Positions 9,966 through 20,045 of a DNA stretch of 64,000 nt are shown here, piece after piece. Made by a program: the position numbers and the translations under genes. The stretch is from contig ML986641.1 of assembly GCA_010094045.1 (NCBI GenBank), positions 62,001-126,000 of the forward strand. Direction: 5' to 3'. Each line of letters starts with the position of its first letter. Position 1 is the stretch's first letter. Source of the DNA: Lojkania enalia. Lineage: Eukaryota; Ascomycota; Dothideomycetes; Pleosporales. Under the pieces are notes generated by a model. The model saw only the letters and a list, made by a program, of their open reading frames with translations. It was not told the DNA's origin and did not search any database.

Positions 9966-11479
9966 TTAGCAACGCGATTCGTACTGTTGCTCGCTGAGCT
10001 TTTTTCTTGCCTCTTGCTGTCGCTTTTTCCTCCCTTGTTTCATCATAGCCCGCCTACGCTGCTTTATACCCTCTTCTACGGCTTCGGCTTCATGTTTGCT
10101 GCACACGACTCCATTTCTAGCCTGCCAATTCTTAATGACGAACTTTTGGTATTTGAATCGTGCAGCCTTTTGATCTGTAAGGATTGACATGGGAGTCCGT
10201 TCATGGCGGTGTCTTGATAAGGTTGTGCTAAGCTTCGGGCGCTTAGGCAGCGGTACAGAGCTTGTGATATTGTGAGGCCTAGCGCTTTTATTACCAAGAG
10301 TCGATTCCACGCTCGATATCGTGTCCCTGGTCGCTACGCCGCCCCCGTTAACCGACTTCTGATGTTCCATATCCCGCTTTTCAGCAGCTAGTCGCGCTGG
10401 ACACAGCGCGAGCGGGCATCTGCAATCGTGGCTTTTGATAGAGTATGGCCAGTTAACTTTCTTTGCCGGGGTGCTGAAAGGATGTTGGCACGGACAGCTT
10501 TTGCCCGGACTGGGTCTGCAAATACCTTGGTGGTACCAATAGAAGCACGCTTTCTTAGTCTCTAGTGCTCGAGGGTCGGTTGAGTGGTGTTTGCGAGTCC
10601 CGGGGTGACTAATAGTCGCGACTACTTCATTTAGCGGCGAGGGAGGCGGGCTCTTCTTTCTCTCAGAAGTCCGTGGCCAGTTCGCCGAGCCATTCTCATC
10701 CAGATAAATCAAGCCGGTCTCGCAATCTCCCGAGCCGTCGCTTCCTGAATCCAAAAGCATATCCCGTCCCATTACGAACCTTTCTACGTCATCAGGATCT
10801 AATTTCTCGCTGGCCTCGTGCAATTCAGCATCTCGAACCCTATACAGATTGGCTCTAGCTTTCCTACCACTCCCTATTCCCCTAGTGCCATTCCTCAACT
10901 CCTTAAATCCCTGGCGTAACGGACACAGCGACAAATAGCACGGCCTCTTATGCACAAGTCCATTCGGAACTGGGATCTGCCACGTGATATGCAATTTATG
11001 GGCATAGTCGCACATATCACCCTTCTTGCAGTCCCAGCCATGGTACCAGTAGAAGCATGTTTTCCTTGGTGGGCCACATGGTGTCGGGGATGGAGAACGG
11101 AGATCGTTGGAGGAGGCTGGGGAGCTGCGGGGATGAGGTGATGGAGGTGGTATGATGGACGATAAAGACAGGAGGTGGCGTTCGAGAGAGGAGGCTGGGC
11201 TATCTGTGTGTGGAACTGAGACGTCAGATATAATCGCAAACATGACTTGGTAAGATCCGTTATAGAATGAGAGGAATGTTATAAAAGACTGGTATTATAG
11301 ACTGAACTTGCGATGTAGAACTCACCTAAGGATCTTTGCAATGACCCTTGTCCTGTGGTATGCGAAGTAGGCTTTTGATGTTGAGATGTGCTGGGACTGT
11401 TGGATGGCAGGCCCCAGAACTCGGGGCATCCACACACACCTCCGTTGATGTCGAAGAGCCTGAGGATGAGAGAGTCCAT
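9966..11479 (-). CDS. Protein with two CCCH-type zinc-finger motifs
   Basis: Two exons on the minus strand: 11479-11326 and 11245-9966, with an 80-nt intron (GTGAGT donor); phases fit and give 477 residues. The first exon alone reads MDSLILRLFDINGGVCGCPE. Two Cys-Cys-Cys-His motifs share the unusual core CFYWYH: residues 115/124/130/134 (C-x8-C-x5-C-x3-H) and 285/294/302/306 (C-x8-C-x7-C-x3-H). Such fingers usually bind single-stranded RNA. After each finger comes a further Cys-containing segment (CYLSLCP, CRCPLALCP), so the repeating unit is longer than the finger. The C-terminus (about 420-477) is Lys/Arg/Gln-rich and probably helical. The function is unknown; RNA or chromatin binding is inferred from the finger type. 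Translation could alternatively start at the Met at 11243. Confidence 0.8.
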
Positions 11480-11918
11480 GCTGGGTCGGTGAGGAAGTGA
11501 TTTGGGTAGGTAGTAGTAGAGAATGATATAAGGCTAGTGGTAATGGCGTAATATTCTCTTCTAGTTGGGAATTTTTTGGTTAGTGCCTAATACAATATGA
11601 ACCAGAACGCGGTTTAATGAGCGATGATGTGAGTGGAGGTGAGGGAGAAGATGAAAATGCCGATTTAGTACCATCGAACTTAGCACGTTGATATGAAGCT
11701 CGGTCCGACAGAATGATGAATTCGCTAAACAACTGGTGAACTACTTGAATCGTAAATTGTGGAAAGTCGTCGTGCTAATTAAGTATAAGCGGACTGGGGC
11801 GGGAAAAGGAGATATTTAAAGCTAGGCAATATATAGTCTGGACTGATATATTGATATTATCTAAGTAAAATAGTTGCACAGGATTATATGCAAGCTTACC
11901 GTAAAATCTACTTCACCC
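11480..11918. other. Intergenic, nothing recognised
   Basis: AT-leaning sequence upstream of the zinc-finger gene and downstream of the next minus-strand gene. No repeat or gene seen. Confidence 0.5.
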
Positions 11919-13448
11919 TCACCATATCCTCCTAACCACCGTCAAAGTAATCTTCAGGGAGATCCAAACCCCAACTCCCACAACCCCGAAGAAGATCCCA
12001 AGAGCCTTCAAATTCCGCATTTCAACACTCGAATTTGTGAGCTCCAGCTCGCTCGGCGCTCCCATCTCAGTAATGGTATCGAACTCGGGAACATGTTTGA
12101 AGTCGAAAAGTGTTTCAGTGCCGGCAAGCCCGAACTTGCTCTCCACAATCACCCAGTAATATATTTTCTTGAAGCGGTCAATTTTTTTGCGGTCGAGGTA
12201 AGGCATGGTTCGGTAAGTGTAACATAATGTCATGAAGAACATGCATTGGCCCGCCATTAAAGCCCAGTAATAGAAAGATACCCTTGGTAAACCCAGGCTA
12301 TCGCAGAGATCATTGCCATTGAGCCAGCGGGCACTAGCAATAAGCATATCCGGAGATACATATGTAGGAGGCTGCTTCTCCAATGCGCGAATGATGTTGT
12401 TGGCTAAGAGCTTAGATATCTCGGACGGATGTACCTCGTTATAGAGAAGTGACTCCATAATTACTTTGGCTCGGGGGGTAGTTTCGAAATAATATGTAGG
12501 TGTGCCGAGAAGATATCCGATGTAACGCCACAGAGCTATATAATCTTCCTTTTCTTGCTGTCGTAGAAATATGCCTTGTCGTGGGAAGCTTATCCAGATC
12601 AAGGTTGAAGAAAAAGTCCCGATGGTGGCTATCTGGTCGAGGTCGTTTACCGGGACACCCCACTCTTCGATGTTGTAGTAGCCTGGTCGTTGCTTTGCGA
12701 GTTTGATAATGCGCTGGCGGACTGCTGCATGGAGGAGGCGGACGCGAATAGTGGACGCGTGGCCAGCACCTCCTGGCTGTATCGACTCTAGCGATTTCGT
12801 GCATTGGAGGATATGTTGGGTCGTCTCGAAGAGCCTTCTTCTCGCTGCTTTTGTCGAAAATCCACCTGTTCGAGCCAATGTCTCGACAACTCGTGCAGCT
12901 CCCATACCTCCGAGTAGAGATTGATACGTGAGACCGGTAAGTGCCGGACCACCGTATCTATAGAACACATCCTGGCCTCTTTCTATCTGGCCCCAGTCTA
13001 CCCATGCTGGTATGGTATTTACTTCCTCCCATAGCTGCTTCAGCTTTGAATCAGAGGCGTGGTAATCACGAAGTAAAGCATAAAGGTCTCTTGGTAGTTT
13101 TGGTTGTTTTTCTTTCTTTTCCTTGTCTCCATCAACTGATATTGAGTTCCCTTGGCCGTTGCTCCTAGACAAAGCACTATCCTCATGTGGCGAAATGGCA
13201 TTTAACCGCTGGAGACAATCTTCACCCAGCACGTCGTACGAATGCTTCAAGGGCTCTGCTTGTTCCGGAGTTAAATGTTCGTTGGTCCATTTAAATTCAT
13301 AGCCCCAACAGCTGTATTTATCAACAAGAGAAAAACTCGGGCGTGATATTTGAAAGGCAGGCTTACTATCTCGTATTCTCTTTCTGTTGACGAGAAGGAT
13401 TAGGGAATGCCATAAGATATGCTTCACTGAACAGAATATGATGAACAA
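11919..13448 (-). CDS. DUF2236 / MpaB-type (ER-bound oxygenase) family protein
   Basis: Single-exon frame of 509 residues. The middle of the protein (about 130-420) has the look of the DUF2236 family, now called ER-bound oxygenase MpaB/rubber oxygenase domain: an early DVFYRYGGPALTGLTYQSLL segment, GGMGAARVVETLARTGGFST, RVRLLHAAVR and a late YWALMAGQCMFFMTL segment. Family members are haem proteins; the fungal MpaB cleaves a prenyl side chain in mycophenolic acid synthesis and bacterial relatives cleave rubber. A hydrophobic N-terminus (residues 1-20) and a C-terminal membrane segment (about 483-505) suggest membrane anchoring. There is no secondary-metabolite gene nearby, so a role in such a pathway is not supported. 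Substrate unknown. An intron near the N-terminus cannot be excluded. Confidence 0.82.
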   Translation of the reverse strand: MFIIFCSVKHILWHSLILLVNRKRIRDSKPAFQISRPSFSLVDKYSCWGYEFKWTNEHLTPEQAEPLKHSYDVLGEDCLQRLNAISPHEDSALSRSNGQGNSISVDGDKEKKEKQPKLPRDLYALLRDYHASDSKLKQLWEEVNTIPAWVDWGQIERGQDVFYRYGGPALTGLTYQSLLGGMGAARVVETLARTGGFSTKAARRRLFETTQHILQCTKSLESIQPGGAGHASTIRVRLLHAAVRQRIIKLAKQRPGYYNIEEWGVPVNDLDQIATIGTFSSTLIWISFPRQGIFLRQQEKEDYIALWRYIGYLLGTPTYYFETTPRAKVIMESLLYNEVHPSEISKLLANNIIRALEKQPPTYVSPDMLIASARWLNGNDLCDSLGLPRVSFYYWALMAGQCMFFMTLCYTYRTMPYLDRKKIDRFKKIYYWVIVESKFGLAGTETLFDFKHVPEFDTITEMGAPSELELTNSSVEMRNLKALGIFFGVVGVGVWISLKITLTVVRRIW

Positions 13449-13894
13449 TAAAACTATAAATGTGAAGAAAGAATGAATTAAGATAGCATAAAGATAGCAC
13501 TATCAATTTATATAAGTGGCTCTTGTATAAAGGCCAATAACCGTATCATACCGTCATAGGTGCACCCTAGCGCTCGGGCCACACAGTCCAATTGCGGAGG
13601 TCGGCCGGGAATTTGGCCGTTCCCGAGGTTCGAATGGTCCATGATCAACCCTTGCATGCTCTGAACTCAAGTAGGGATAGGGCTGAGATAATTCATACTT
13701 CCATTATAGGATATTGGGTGTGCGTGAAAAGAGTCGTTGTAGTAGCGTCGATAATGACTTTCATAGCGGATCTCAATGGTGGCCGTGCGGATGCTAGGAT
13801 GCCCTTGGTGTGGCGCGAATCCTGCGGGCTCGTGCTGAAAGTTTTCTACAACCCCAGCTTTTAAGCCTCCTTTTCCATCCTCACCACAACCGCA
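13449..13894. promoter_or_regulatory. Divergent intergenic region
   Basis: Holds the promoters of the DUF2236 gene (minus) and the Rrg9 gene (plus). A GGTTCGAAT at about 13627 resembles a tRNA B box, but no stem or A box goes with it. Nothing else recognised. Confidence 0.4.
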
Positions 13895-14662
13895 ATGGCA
13901 TGCTCTTCTTGCTCGCAGAAGACTCTCGGTCTCTTCATTCGCTCGTTTATTAATACTGAGTTGCCCTTGTCTTCTCGATTGACCTCTTTAACGCCCTTCC
14001 AAAGCGCTCGCCTTTTCTCCGCCACTCGTCGTTTACGCGAAGCAGACCAGACTCATTCAGAAGTCACACAATTGACCCCCGGGCAGAGTCCAACACACAA
14101 AATTTCTAGACGGAGGAGGAAGTCGACGTCCGCGTCAGAAGCAAAAGTAGGACTCGGAAAGAAGAAACCGGAGCAATGGCAAATCCAAAAAGCTGCGGTT
14201 AAAGAGAAACTCGGAAACGAATCATGGAATCCGCGAAAGAAGCTTTCACCTGACGCAATGGAAGGCATCCGCCATCTGCATCAGACCGCTCCTCATAAAT
14301 TCACTACCGCGCTGCTCGCGCAGCACTTCAGGGTCTCCCCGGAAGCAATTCGCCGCATACTAAAGAGTAAATGGAGGCCGTCGGACGAAGAACAAGAAGA
14401 AAGAATGCGGAGATGGGATAAACGGGGCGAGCGCATATGGTCAAATCTGGTAGAGTTGGGTGTTAAGCCGCCGAAGAAGTGGAGAGAGATGGGCGTTGGC
14501 AGGGCGCAACCCGGTGGCATCCCTAAATGGAAGTCCAAGGCTAGAAATACTGTTGCTGTGGAATCTAGCTTCAATGAGGACCTGATACCAATCATCGACA
14601 AAGACTCGGATAGTGCTCGCTCGGTACATTGGAGAGAAACTCGGTTTTCTGAACGATTGTAG
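13895..14662 (+). CDS. RRG9: Rrg9/neugrin-like mitochondrial protein
   Basis: Intronless, 255 residues. The core from about residue 108 to 190 matches the Neugrin/Rrg9 family: SWNPRKKLSPDAMEGIRHLH, then HKFTTALLAQHFRVSPEAIRRILKSKW (helix-turn-helix-like) and WRPSDEEQEERMRRWDKRGE. Yeast RRG9 is needed for respiratory growth and mitochondrial genome maintenance; mammalian neugrin acts in mitochondrial 16S rRNA maturation. The N-terminal 50 residues are Ser/Arg/Leu-rich with almost no acidic residues, a good mitochondrial presequence (ARLFSATRRL). Residues 70-95 are strongly basic. The C-terminal 60 residues are variable. Start at the first ATG, 30 nt after a pyrimidine-rich leader. Confidence in family is high; the exact role in this fungus is by analogy. 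Confidence 0.88.
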   Translation: MACSSCSQKTLGLFIRSFINTELPLSSRLTSLTPFQSARLFSATRRLREADQTHSEVTQLTPGQSPTHKISRRRRKSTSASEAKVGLGKKKPEQWQIQKAAVKEKLGNESWNPRKKLSPDAMEGIRHLHQTAPHKFTTALLAQHFRVSPEAIRRILKSKWRPSDEEQEERMRRWDKRGERIWSNLVELGVKPPKKWREMGVGRAQPGGIPKWKSKARNTVAVESSFNEDLIPIIDKDSDSARSVHWRETRFSERL

Positions 14663-15188
14663 TTGGATGCTATTTGGAGTGTATCGAGACCGAAATCCAA
14701 ATAGACAAGAGACGGTTGCTTTGGAAGAATGCTTATCAGAAGCCTCGCCGCGGTGACTCTACAAGGTTAGTCAAGGCACTTACATGGATTGTATATCACT
14801 ACATATCACTCCCACGGTCAAATTGTATAATTATCTCCTAAAGCGGAAATATAGACTTTCCAAATACCATCGTCTTCGTAGAAATTCGACCTAATTGGTC
14901 GTATCCGGTACAAGTTGATCTAGGTTCTAGACCTACGTTGAGCACTCAACCTAAACATTCGCAATCACAACAACAATCGATTAAAGAAAGTTCAAGACAT
15001 AACATATTATTAGATATTAGCAAGTATTAGCAATAGCTATCCTATGCCAGTACGCCTCGCTATTCCTGTTTTCTGGAATGCGCTCATGATCCCAAATACG
15101 GACCCCAAAAACAAAGTGGTATCTTCCGAATTCGTTCCCTCCCATTCTGTTCCGTCCTATCAGTGGAATACCTTATATCACTAGGCGC
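14663..15188. other. Intergenic, nothing recognised
   Basis: Between convergent genes; unremarkable composition with some AT-rich stretches around 14950-15030. No gene seen. Confidence 0.5.
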
Positions 15189-15638
15189 TTATAGCTTCCC
15201 TGCACCGTAATAGGTCCCAACAGCCGCATTCACACTGTCGTGGTGTGCCTTGGCCTGCTTCTTAACACCTTCCCACATCTTCTTCATCCCGCTTTCCGTC
15301 TTCTCCGCTGGATGCGCTGCCTCGTCAGCGTGCCTAACTGACTCGGCACTTGGCCTCGGGGTGGCAGACGGTGTGACACCGTTTCCGTAGTAGATGCCGT
15401 AGGCGGAGTTGACGCTCTGGTGGTGTTGCTTTGCGGCTTTCTTGATGGATTCCCAGGCCTTATTTAGGTGGGATTGGGTGGAGGCGGTGGAATCGTGGGA
15501 TTCTCGGCGTGGCTGCTGGGATTCCATAGATGGTCGCGTGGATGGTGAGCCGCTGGAGTAGTAGGTTTGATAGGCGGCGTTGACAGAGTCGTGGTGGGCC
15601 TTTGCAGCCGCGGCAACGGAGTGTAGAGCGCCGGGCAT
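15189..15638 (-). CDS. Small protein with three HH-x-S-V-N-x-A repeats
   Basis: Intronless, 149 residues. The protein is three copies of one short module separated by Ser/Pro-rich linkers: KAHHDSVNAAYQTYYSSG (13-30), KQHHQSVNSAYGIYYGNG (70-87), KAHHDSVNAAVGTYYGAG (130-147). Copies 2 and 3 are preceded by a Trp-containing amphipathic stretch (AWESIKKAAK, MWEGVKKQAK); copy 1 has a degenerate version. No signal peptide or membrane segment. I do not recognise a characterised family with confidence; small repeated proteins of this look in fungi are sometimes linked to conidiation or stress, but that is a guess. The 5' region on this strand carries two CCAAT-type motifs (about 15730 and 15752), and the leader is AT-rich. 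Coding status is well supported by the repeats. Confidence 0.75.
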   Translation of the reverse strand: MPGALHSVAAAAKAHHDSVNAAYQTYYSSGSPSTRPSMESQQPRRESHDSTASTQSHLNKAWESIKKAAKQHHQSVNSAYGIYYGNGVTPSATPRPSAESVRHADEAAHPAEKTESGMKKMWEGVKKQAKAHHDSVNAAVGTYYGAGKL

Positions 15639-16965
15639 GACTGTTGTTGGATTGATTTGAGTTGGAGGCTAGAGAACTTTCAGGCGGTTATTTTTTGGAG
15701 CTTCGGTGCAGCAGTTTCGTGTAGGTGATTGGTTGGTGGTTTGGATGTTGATTGGTTGTTTGACCTCAATCGATATAGACGAATTGATTGATGGATGTTC
15801 AATGGGCTGTCGAGTGTTCTCAATTGCTTCTGGAACTTCTTGTTCTGATGCCCCCCAATTCATTGAGCCACTCGTTCCCTTTATACTTTTCTCTCACCCC
15901 ATGTCTCTATACTCCACACTTATGACACCCTTTTACAATCTCTTGCTCACACACGGAAAAGCAGCTGACAAACTGGCAGAATCTTGTAAGCGCGCCCTGT
16001 GCCAATCTTCGGCAAGTCAATAGCATTGTGACACTCGATACGAACGTGAAGCTCGATCTCATGTTCTTGTTATGAAAACAGCCAATCAGAGCGCGTCCCT
16101 AAGGTCAGATGAGGAATGGGTCGGCTGACAAAATATGAAAACTGGTTCAAAAGGTTTGTCAGCCCACCTCCAAGTGTCATACATGCACGAGCCCACAGTA
16201 ATGACACCCGCAAGGCGCGAAGTTTGAAACCTGTTCGCGCCTTGCCATCCAACAGCGCATCTTCGAGAACCGTCGCCGTGGTTTTCCGCCTCGCCATGGT
16301 CTTTCCGTCGCCGGTTTTCCGATGCTCAAAATTTTCTTCTTTATCAGTTAACGGCAAGGTTGTAGAAGACTTCAGACGTTCGGTGGTATTGTAGTAGAGG
16401 CGAAGTGGGCTCTGGTGTTATTGTGACTAAAATGTTGCCCCTTTGAGATTCTTATTAGTTTTGCTGGGCCGAATATAGCCGCTTCAGTACTATTTGCGAT
16501 CTCATGTTTGACTAATTTTATTTCTAGGCAATATTGTGAGCAGAAATTTTCTGTTAGTGAGGTTTCGATCCGGAGATCTAGCAGTATGATCAAGACGGTT
16601 GATTTTGGGGTTGGTTCGGAAAGCGGATAAATGTGGAGATCACATTGTTCGACCACAAGAGCTCAAGCAACTGTTGCGTGCCTCATGCACCGAAGAGATT
16701 TTTGTGTTGCATGTACATTGCACGATGTGCATATTCAGGACATTATTGGTCAATTACCATTTCCTAAGGATTCTTCGAAACTTCTTGAGCCTGTTCGCTG
16801 CAAGCCGTGATTTCTTATAGCTGGAAAATCTACTTCTACGAGTGGAGCAGTAAATGTTACAATTAAGGGCTGCCAGCTTATATGCCCATTGAATAGGAAA
16901 ATATATTTTGCACAGTGCTTACCCAGATATACCAGCTTCAAGGTAATTTCAACAAGGAGCCATTC
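15639..16965. other. Long intergenic region
   Basis: Holds the upstream region of the triple-repeat gene at its left end, including repeated ATTGGTTG/ATTGATTG on the plus strand (CCAAT on the coding strand). From about 16390 to 16950 it is AT-leaning with short broken frames. No gene that I can support. Confidence 0.45.
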
Positions 16966-17940
16966 TCAGGAGCTCCATCTTAAGAATCCAAACGCAGCAT
17001 TCAGCACCACTCCCATTACGACCGCCACTTGCCTCCGTCTCGGCCAAACGCCTTCTTCTCTGAAACCCCAGATCAAAGCCCCGAGCGGCCAAAAGAACCC
17101 TGTCAGGTACCCGTACAGCATATCGTCCAATCCGCCCTCTTCAACTGTGAAACCAGCTCCCCAACCCGTATCCGTGTCACCTGTGAGCGCAGGGGATGGA
17201 TCAGTGGCCGTAGAGTCAAGCCACCTATCCTCCATGGCACGCATTTCAGTCGGGCTAGGCATTGTATCAGGAGTGTGTGTATAGGATAGGTTGGTCTGAA
17301 ACTGCGACCGCAGCGTTGCAACTTCCTGCGGCGTGAAGCCAGAAGCCAACAATCTATCAAACCCCTGTGGGGCAGGTGTTGTTGCAGAACTTCCTCTCCG
17401 ACCGGCATTTGCGCCACTTGACCGGCGACGTGCATTCGATGATTGCGACGATTCATATTGCTTCTGAAGCGACGCCTCGGATGCCTGCGCTGTAGCCGTT
17501 TCGGCGGCGAGTTCGCTTGGAGAGAGCACATCGCCTAAGGAGCAATGTATATAGTATTTCTTTGCTTCGCTTTGCGTATCCGACCCCTCAATATCTAGGG
17601 TAGCATCCCGTACAGGCTGTTTCCCCTTGTTTTTGCTACCTGGACCATGCTCGTTGTATGGGCCGTCACGCGGTGGAGGCGGTGGTGGAAGCTTTAATGA
17701 TACTGATAATGGCGTATGGTCAAGCAGGACCTTTCCAGCATAAATAAGGCGGAGACGTGCGGCGGAATGAGTAGGTGGAAGATGTAGTCGGATGAGCTGT
17801 TTGAGGGATAGCGTGGTCGTCGCCGTCGGCAACGGAATAGAGAGGGGGAGATCGGGTATCGAAGCAGTGAATCTAATAATTAGATAGAGCAGCTGGTTTG
17901 GGAGCGGAGCCGCCGTCTCCATGATTACGATGGTGATCAA
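16966..17940 (-). CDS. dsc3: Dsc3-like subunit of the Golgi/ER Dsc E3 ubiquitin ligase
   Basis: Intronless, 324 residues. The N-terminal part (about 12-90) is the ubiquitin-like DUF2407 domain, with LSLKQLIRLHLP and RLRLIYAGKVLLDHTPL. The C-terminal DUF2407_C part has GFDRLLASGFTPQEVATLRSQF followed by MRAMEDRWLD and two membrane segments at about 271-292 (YGYLTGFFWPLGALIWGF) and 302-320. The middle is a Ser/Ala/Gly-rich linker. Dsc3 is part of the transmembrane Dsc complex which in fission yeast and Aspergillus ubiquitinates substrates including the SREBP precursor, linking it to sterol and oxygen sensing. Domain order and membrane segments match the family. A second ATG (METAAP, six codons in) may be the real start. 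Confidence 0.9.
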   Translation of the reverse strand: MITIVIMETAAPLPNQLLYLIIRFTASIPDLPLSIPLPTATTTLSLKQLIRLHLPPTHSAARLRLIYAGKVLLDHTPLSVSLKLPPPPPPRDGPYNEHGPGSKNKGKQPVRDATLDIEGSDTQSEAKKYYIHCSLGDVLSPSELAAETATAQASEASLQKQYESSQSSNARRRSSGANAGRRGSSATTPAPQGFDRLLASGFTPQEVATLRSQFQTNLSYTHTPDTMPSPTEMRAMEDRWLDSTATDPSPALTGDTDTGWGAGFTVEEGGLDDMLYGYLTGFFWPLGALIWGFREEGVWPRRRQVAVVMGVVLNAAFGFLRWSS

Positions 17941-18821
17941 GTTGTAGGTGCGGAGGATGTAGGTGCGGAGGAGATCGGAGGTTCGCCGAATGCAATCTGA
18001 TGAATATGCTGCTTATTGAAAGCTGAAGCTGGAGTGAGAGGGTCAGAGCTCATGAGAAGCACCATTATTATCACGACATTGCTGACTGCTCGAATGATTC
18101 GTTGCTTAGAGGACCATCCGAGCGCGAGAGCTGGTCAGAGAAGTCGCAATAGGACGGCAGAACCTCGGCGCTGTCAGTCGTCCGCCTCGACATTCCAAGA
18201 ATACTATTTCTCTACGTTGAAACCTATATGTTGCGCGCCTTCCAACCTAACGCGAATCTAGCACCATGTAGTGTTGAATCTAGTCCTGGTTCTCACAATA
18301 ACAATCGTACATATCGCTTCGTTTGAACAGAAGCCAACAATCCATCTTTCACAAGTGGAAGAGGTATGCTATGCTTGCATTTATCTATCAATAATTACAT
18401 TCTAATGTATCTATTGTCATGTACACGCATACTTGCGCTAAGAGAAAAATGCCTCCATCCAACAATAATCAAGAAGGATGTTTGGTAATTGAAAGCGGAG
18501 TGGGACTCAAGCCTTGCTATTAAGGGGCTGGCAAGAATAGGGCGTTCTTACATATGGCTTTATAATCGAATTCAAAAACGAAAAGTACAGAGCCTACTAC
18601 TTAAAAAAGGATCTAGAACATCTAGCCTTTGTGGAATACGTATCCAATGTCATGGAGAACATCGAAATCTTGGACTTTGAGCCGTGAAAGCTCTAACGTT
18701 AAAAGTAGTGAATGGTATATTGATAATATGGGATTCTCTATAATCGAAATGCCGAGGTGACGCCGGGTATGCTATGCCTAGTGATGCTGAAGATGCACGC
18801 GTATGGAAAGGTAGACGGACA
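17941..18821. other. Intergenic, nothing recognised
   Basis: About 0.9 kb upstream of the Dsc3 gene and downstream of the Isa1 gene. Short frames only; no repeat or RNA gene seen. Confidence 0.5.
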
Positions 18822-19594
18822 TTATCCAACGCTAAAGGACTCTCCGCATCCACACTGCTCCGCTAGACCAGAGTTAGTATAATTGAAGGCATCCTGAAAG
18901 GGCCCGACTCACTGATATTTGGATTCTTGAAAACGAAACGTTCGTTGAGCTTATCCTCCAACCAGTCCATCTCACTACCGATAATGTTAAGAAGTGCTTT
19001 ATTATCAATCAGGACTTTAACTCCATCTTGCTCCACCTGCTCGTCCAGCGCTGAAGGCTTGTCCACGTATTCTAAATGATAAGCTAGCCCAGAGCAGCCC
19101 TTCGCCTTTGTGCCTATCCGTATAAGCTTTGGGTCGGGCTGGTTGAGTAGATCTTTTAGGTGCGATACGGCAGATGGTGTCAGCTTGATGGTCGCTTTCC
19201 GGGCTCCGAAGTTATACCGTCTAGCTCTCAGCTTCTTCGCGGGGGCAGGCTGCGTCTTCTGCGCTTCGCCTTCGGGTATGCTCATGCTAGGGTGCTCTCT
19301 TCGCGCATTTTGATCTTGTGTAGACCGGGGCGATATTGTGTCTTGAGCCTCGGGTGGCCCACCAGCAATCGATGTATCCGGAACTCCGAAATTGCGCGGA
19401 GGCGGTTCAGGGTTCAGCGTCGAAGCATGATAAGTAGTTGCAGTCTGAAGCTGCCTCTTAGATGACTGGTTGGAAGGGTTGTAGGAGGAAAATGCCCGTA
19501 AACATTGCGGACACCGTCGCGAAATCGACGAAGGAGCGACAGATCTAAGGAAAAGTGAGGACGCGACCGTCGCCGCAGAACGGTGAACAGCCAT
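18822..19594 (-). CDS. ISA1: Mitochondrial iron-sulfur assembly protein Isa1 (A-type carrier)
   Basis: Two exons on the minus strand, 19594-18913 and 18862-18822, with a 50-nt intron that has a TACTAAC branch site; 240 residues. The HesB/IscA domain runs from about residue 132 to the end. The three cluster-binding Cys are all present: KGCSGLAYH (Cys167) and EQCGCGESF (Cys231, Cys233); the last two are on the small second exon, so the gene needs splicing to be active. Isa1 works with Isa2 and Iba57 in making [4Fe-4S] clusters in the mitochondrial matrix. I chose MAVHRSAATVASS at 19594 as the start because it opens a typical presequence; the frame stays open 56 codons upstream, but that part reads as leader. 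The linker (residues 48-124) is long, Ser/Pro/Gln-rich and variable. Confidence 0.95.
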
Positions 19595-20045
19595 AGTTGC
19601 TGTGGTCCCAATGTATCTAGTTAAAGTATCAGGAGGGTGCAGCAGGTGGTGGGGAGAGATTGTAATGAAGAATGTGGGATGGTGTTGACATCTCTTTGGC
19701 TTTACACTTCCTTCGTCATCAACGGCAAATTCTCGGCACGGCCCTGGAGGCCAGATTATCAATCATCGCCTGTGATTGGCCAATATTTTTCCCCGGTGTT
19801 TCCTGAATCAGGACACTTGAGGGACCGATCCGGTCATTTTTCGTTCCCTTTTCACCGCTCGAAGAGAACAGACATACAACCAATCAATCCAAAAGACTTG
19901 GATAGTCTCTCATTTTTCCTCTATGCTCTCAACGTTACTAGATACCCGTCTGGTTGCAGCGTTGCTTCCATGTTTTACCAGTTCCCCATAAACGCGACCA
20001 CTGATGATACTCTACTAATATCTATTATATGTCATCTCCTTCTCT
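19595..20045. other. Intergenic, upstream region of Isa1 gene
   Basis: 450 bases between the Isa1 start and the 3' end of the agmatinase gene, both minus strand. No separate gene seen; a plus-strand frame here is not credible. Confidence 0.5.

Noticed and set aside
13592..13660. Possible tRNA (GGTTCGAAT B-box-like sequence)
   Set aside because: No matching A box at the right distance and the flanking bases cannot form the T or acceptor stem.
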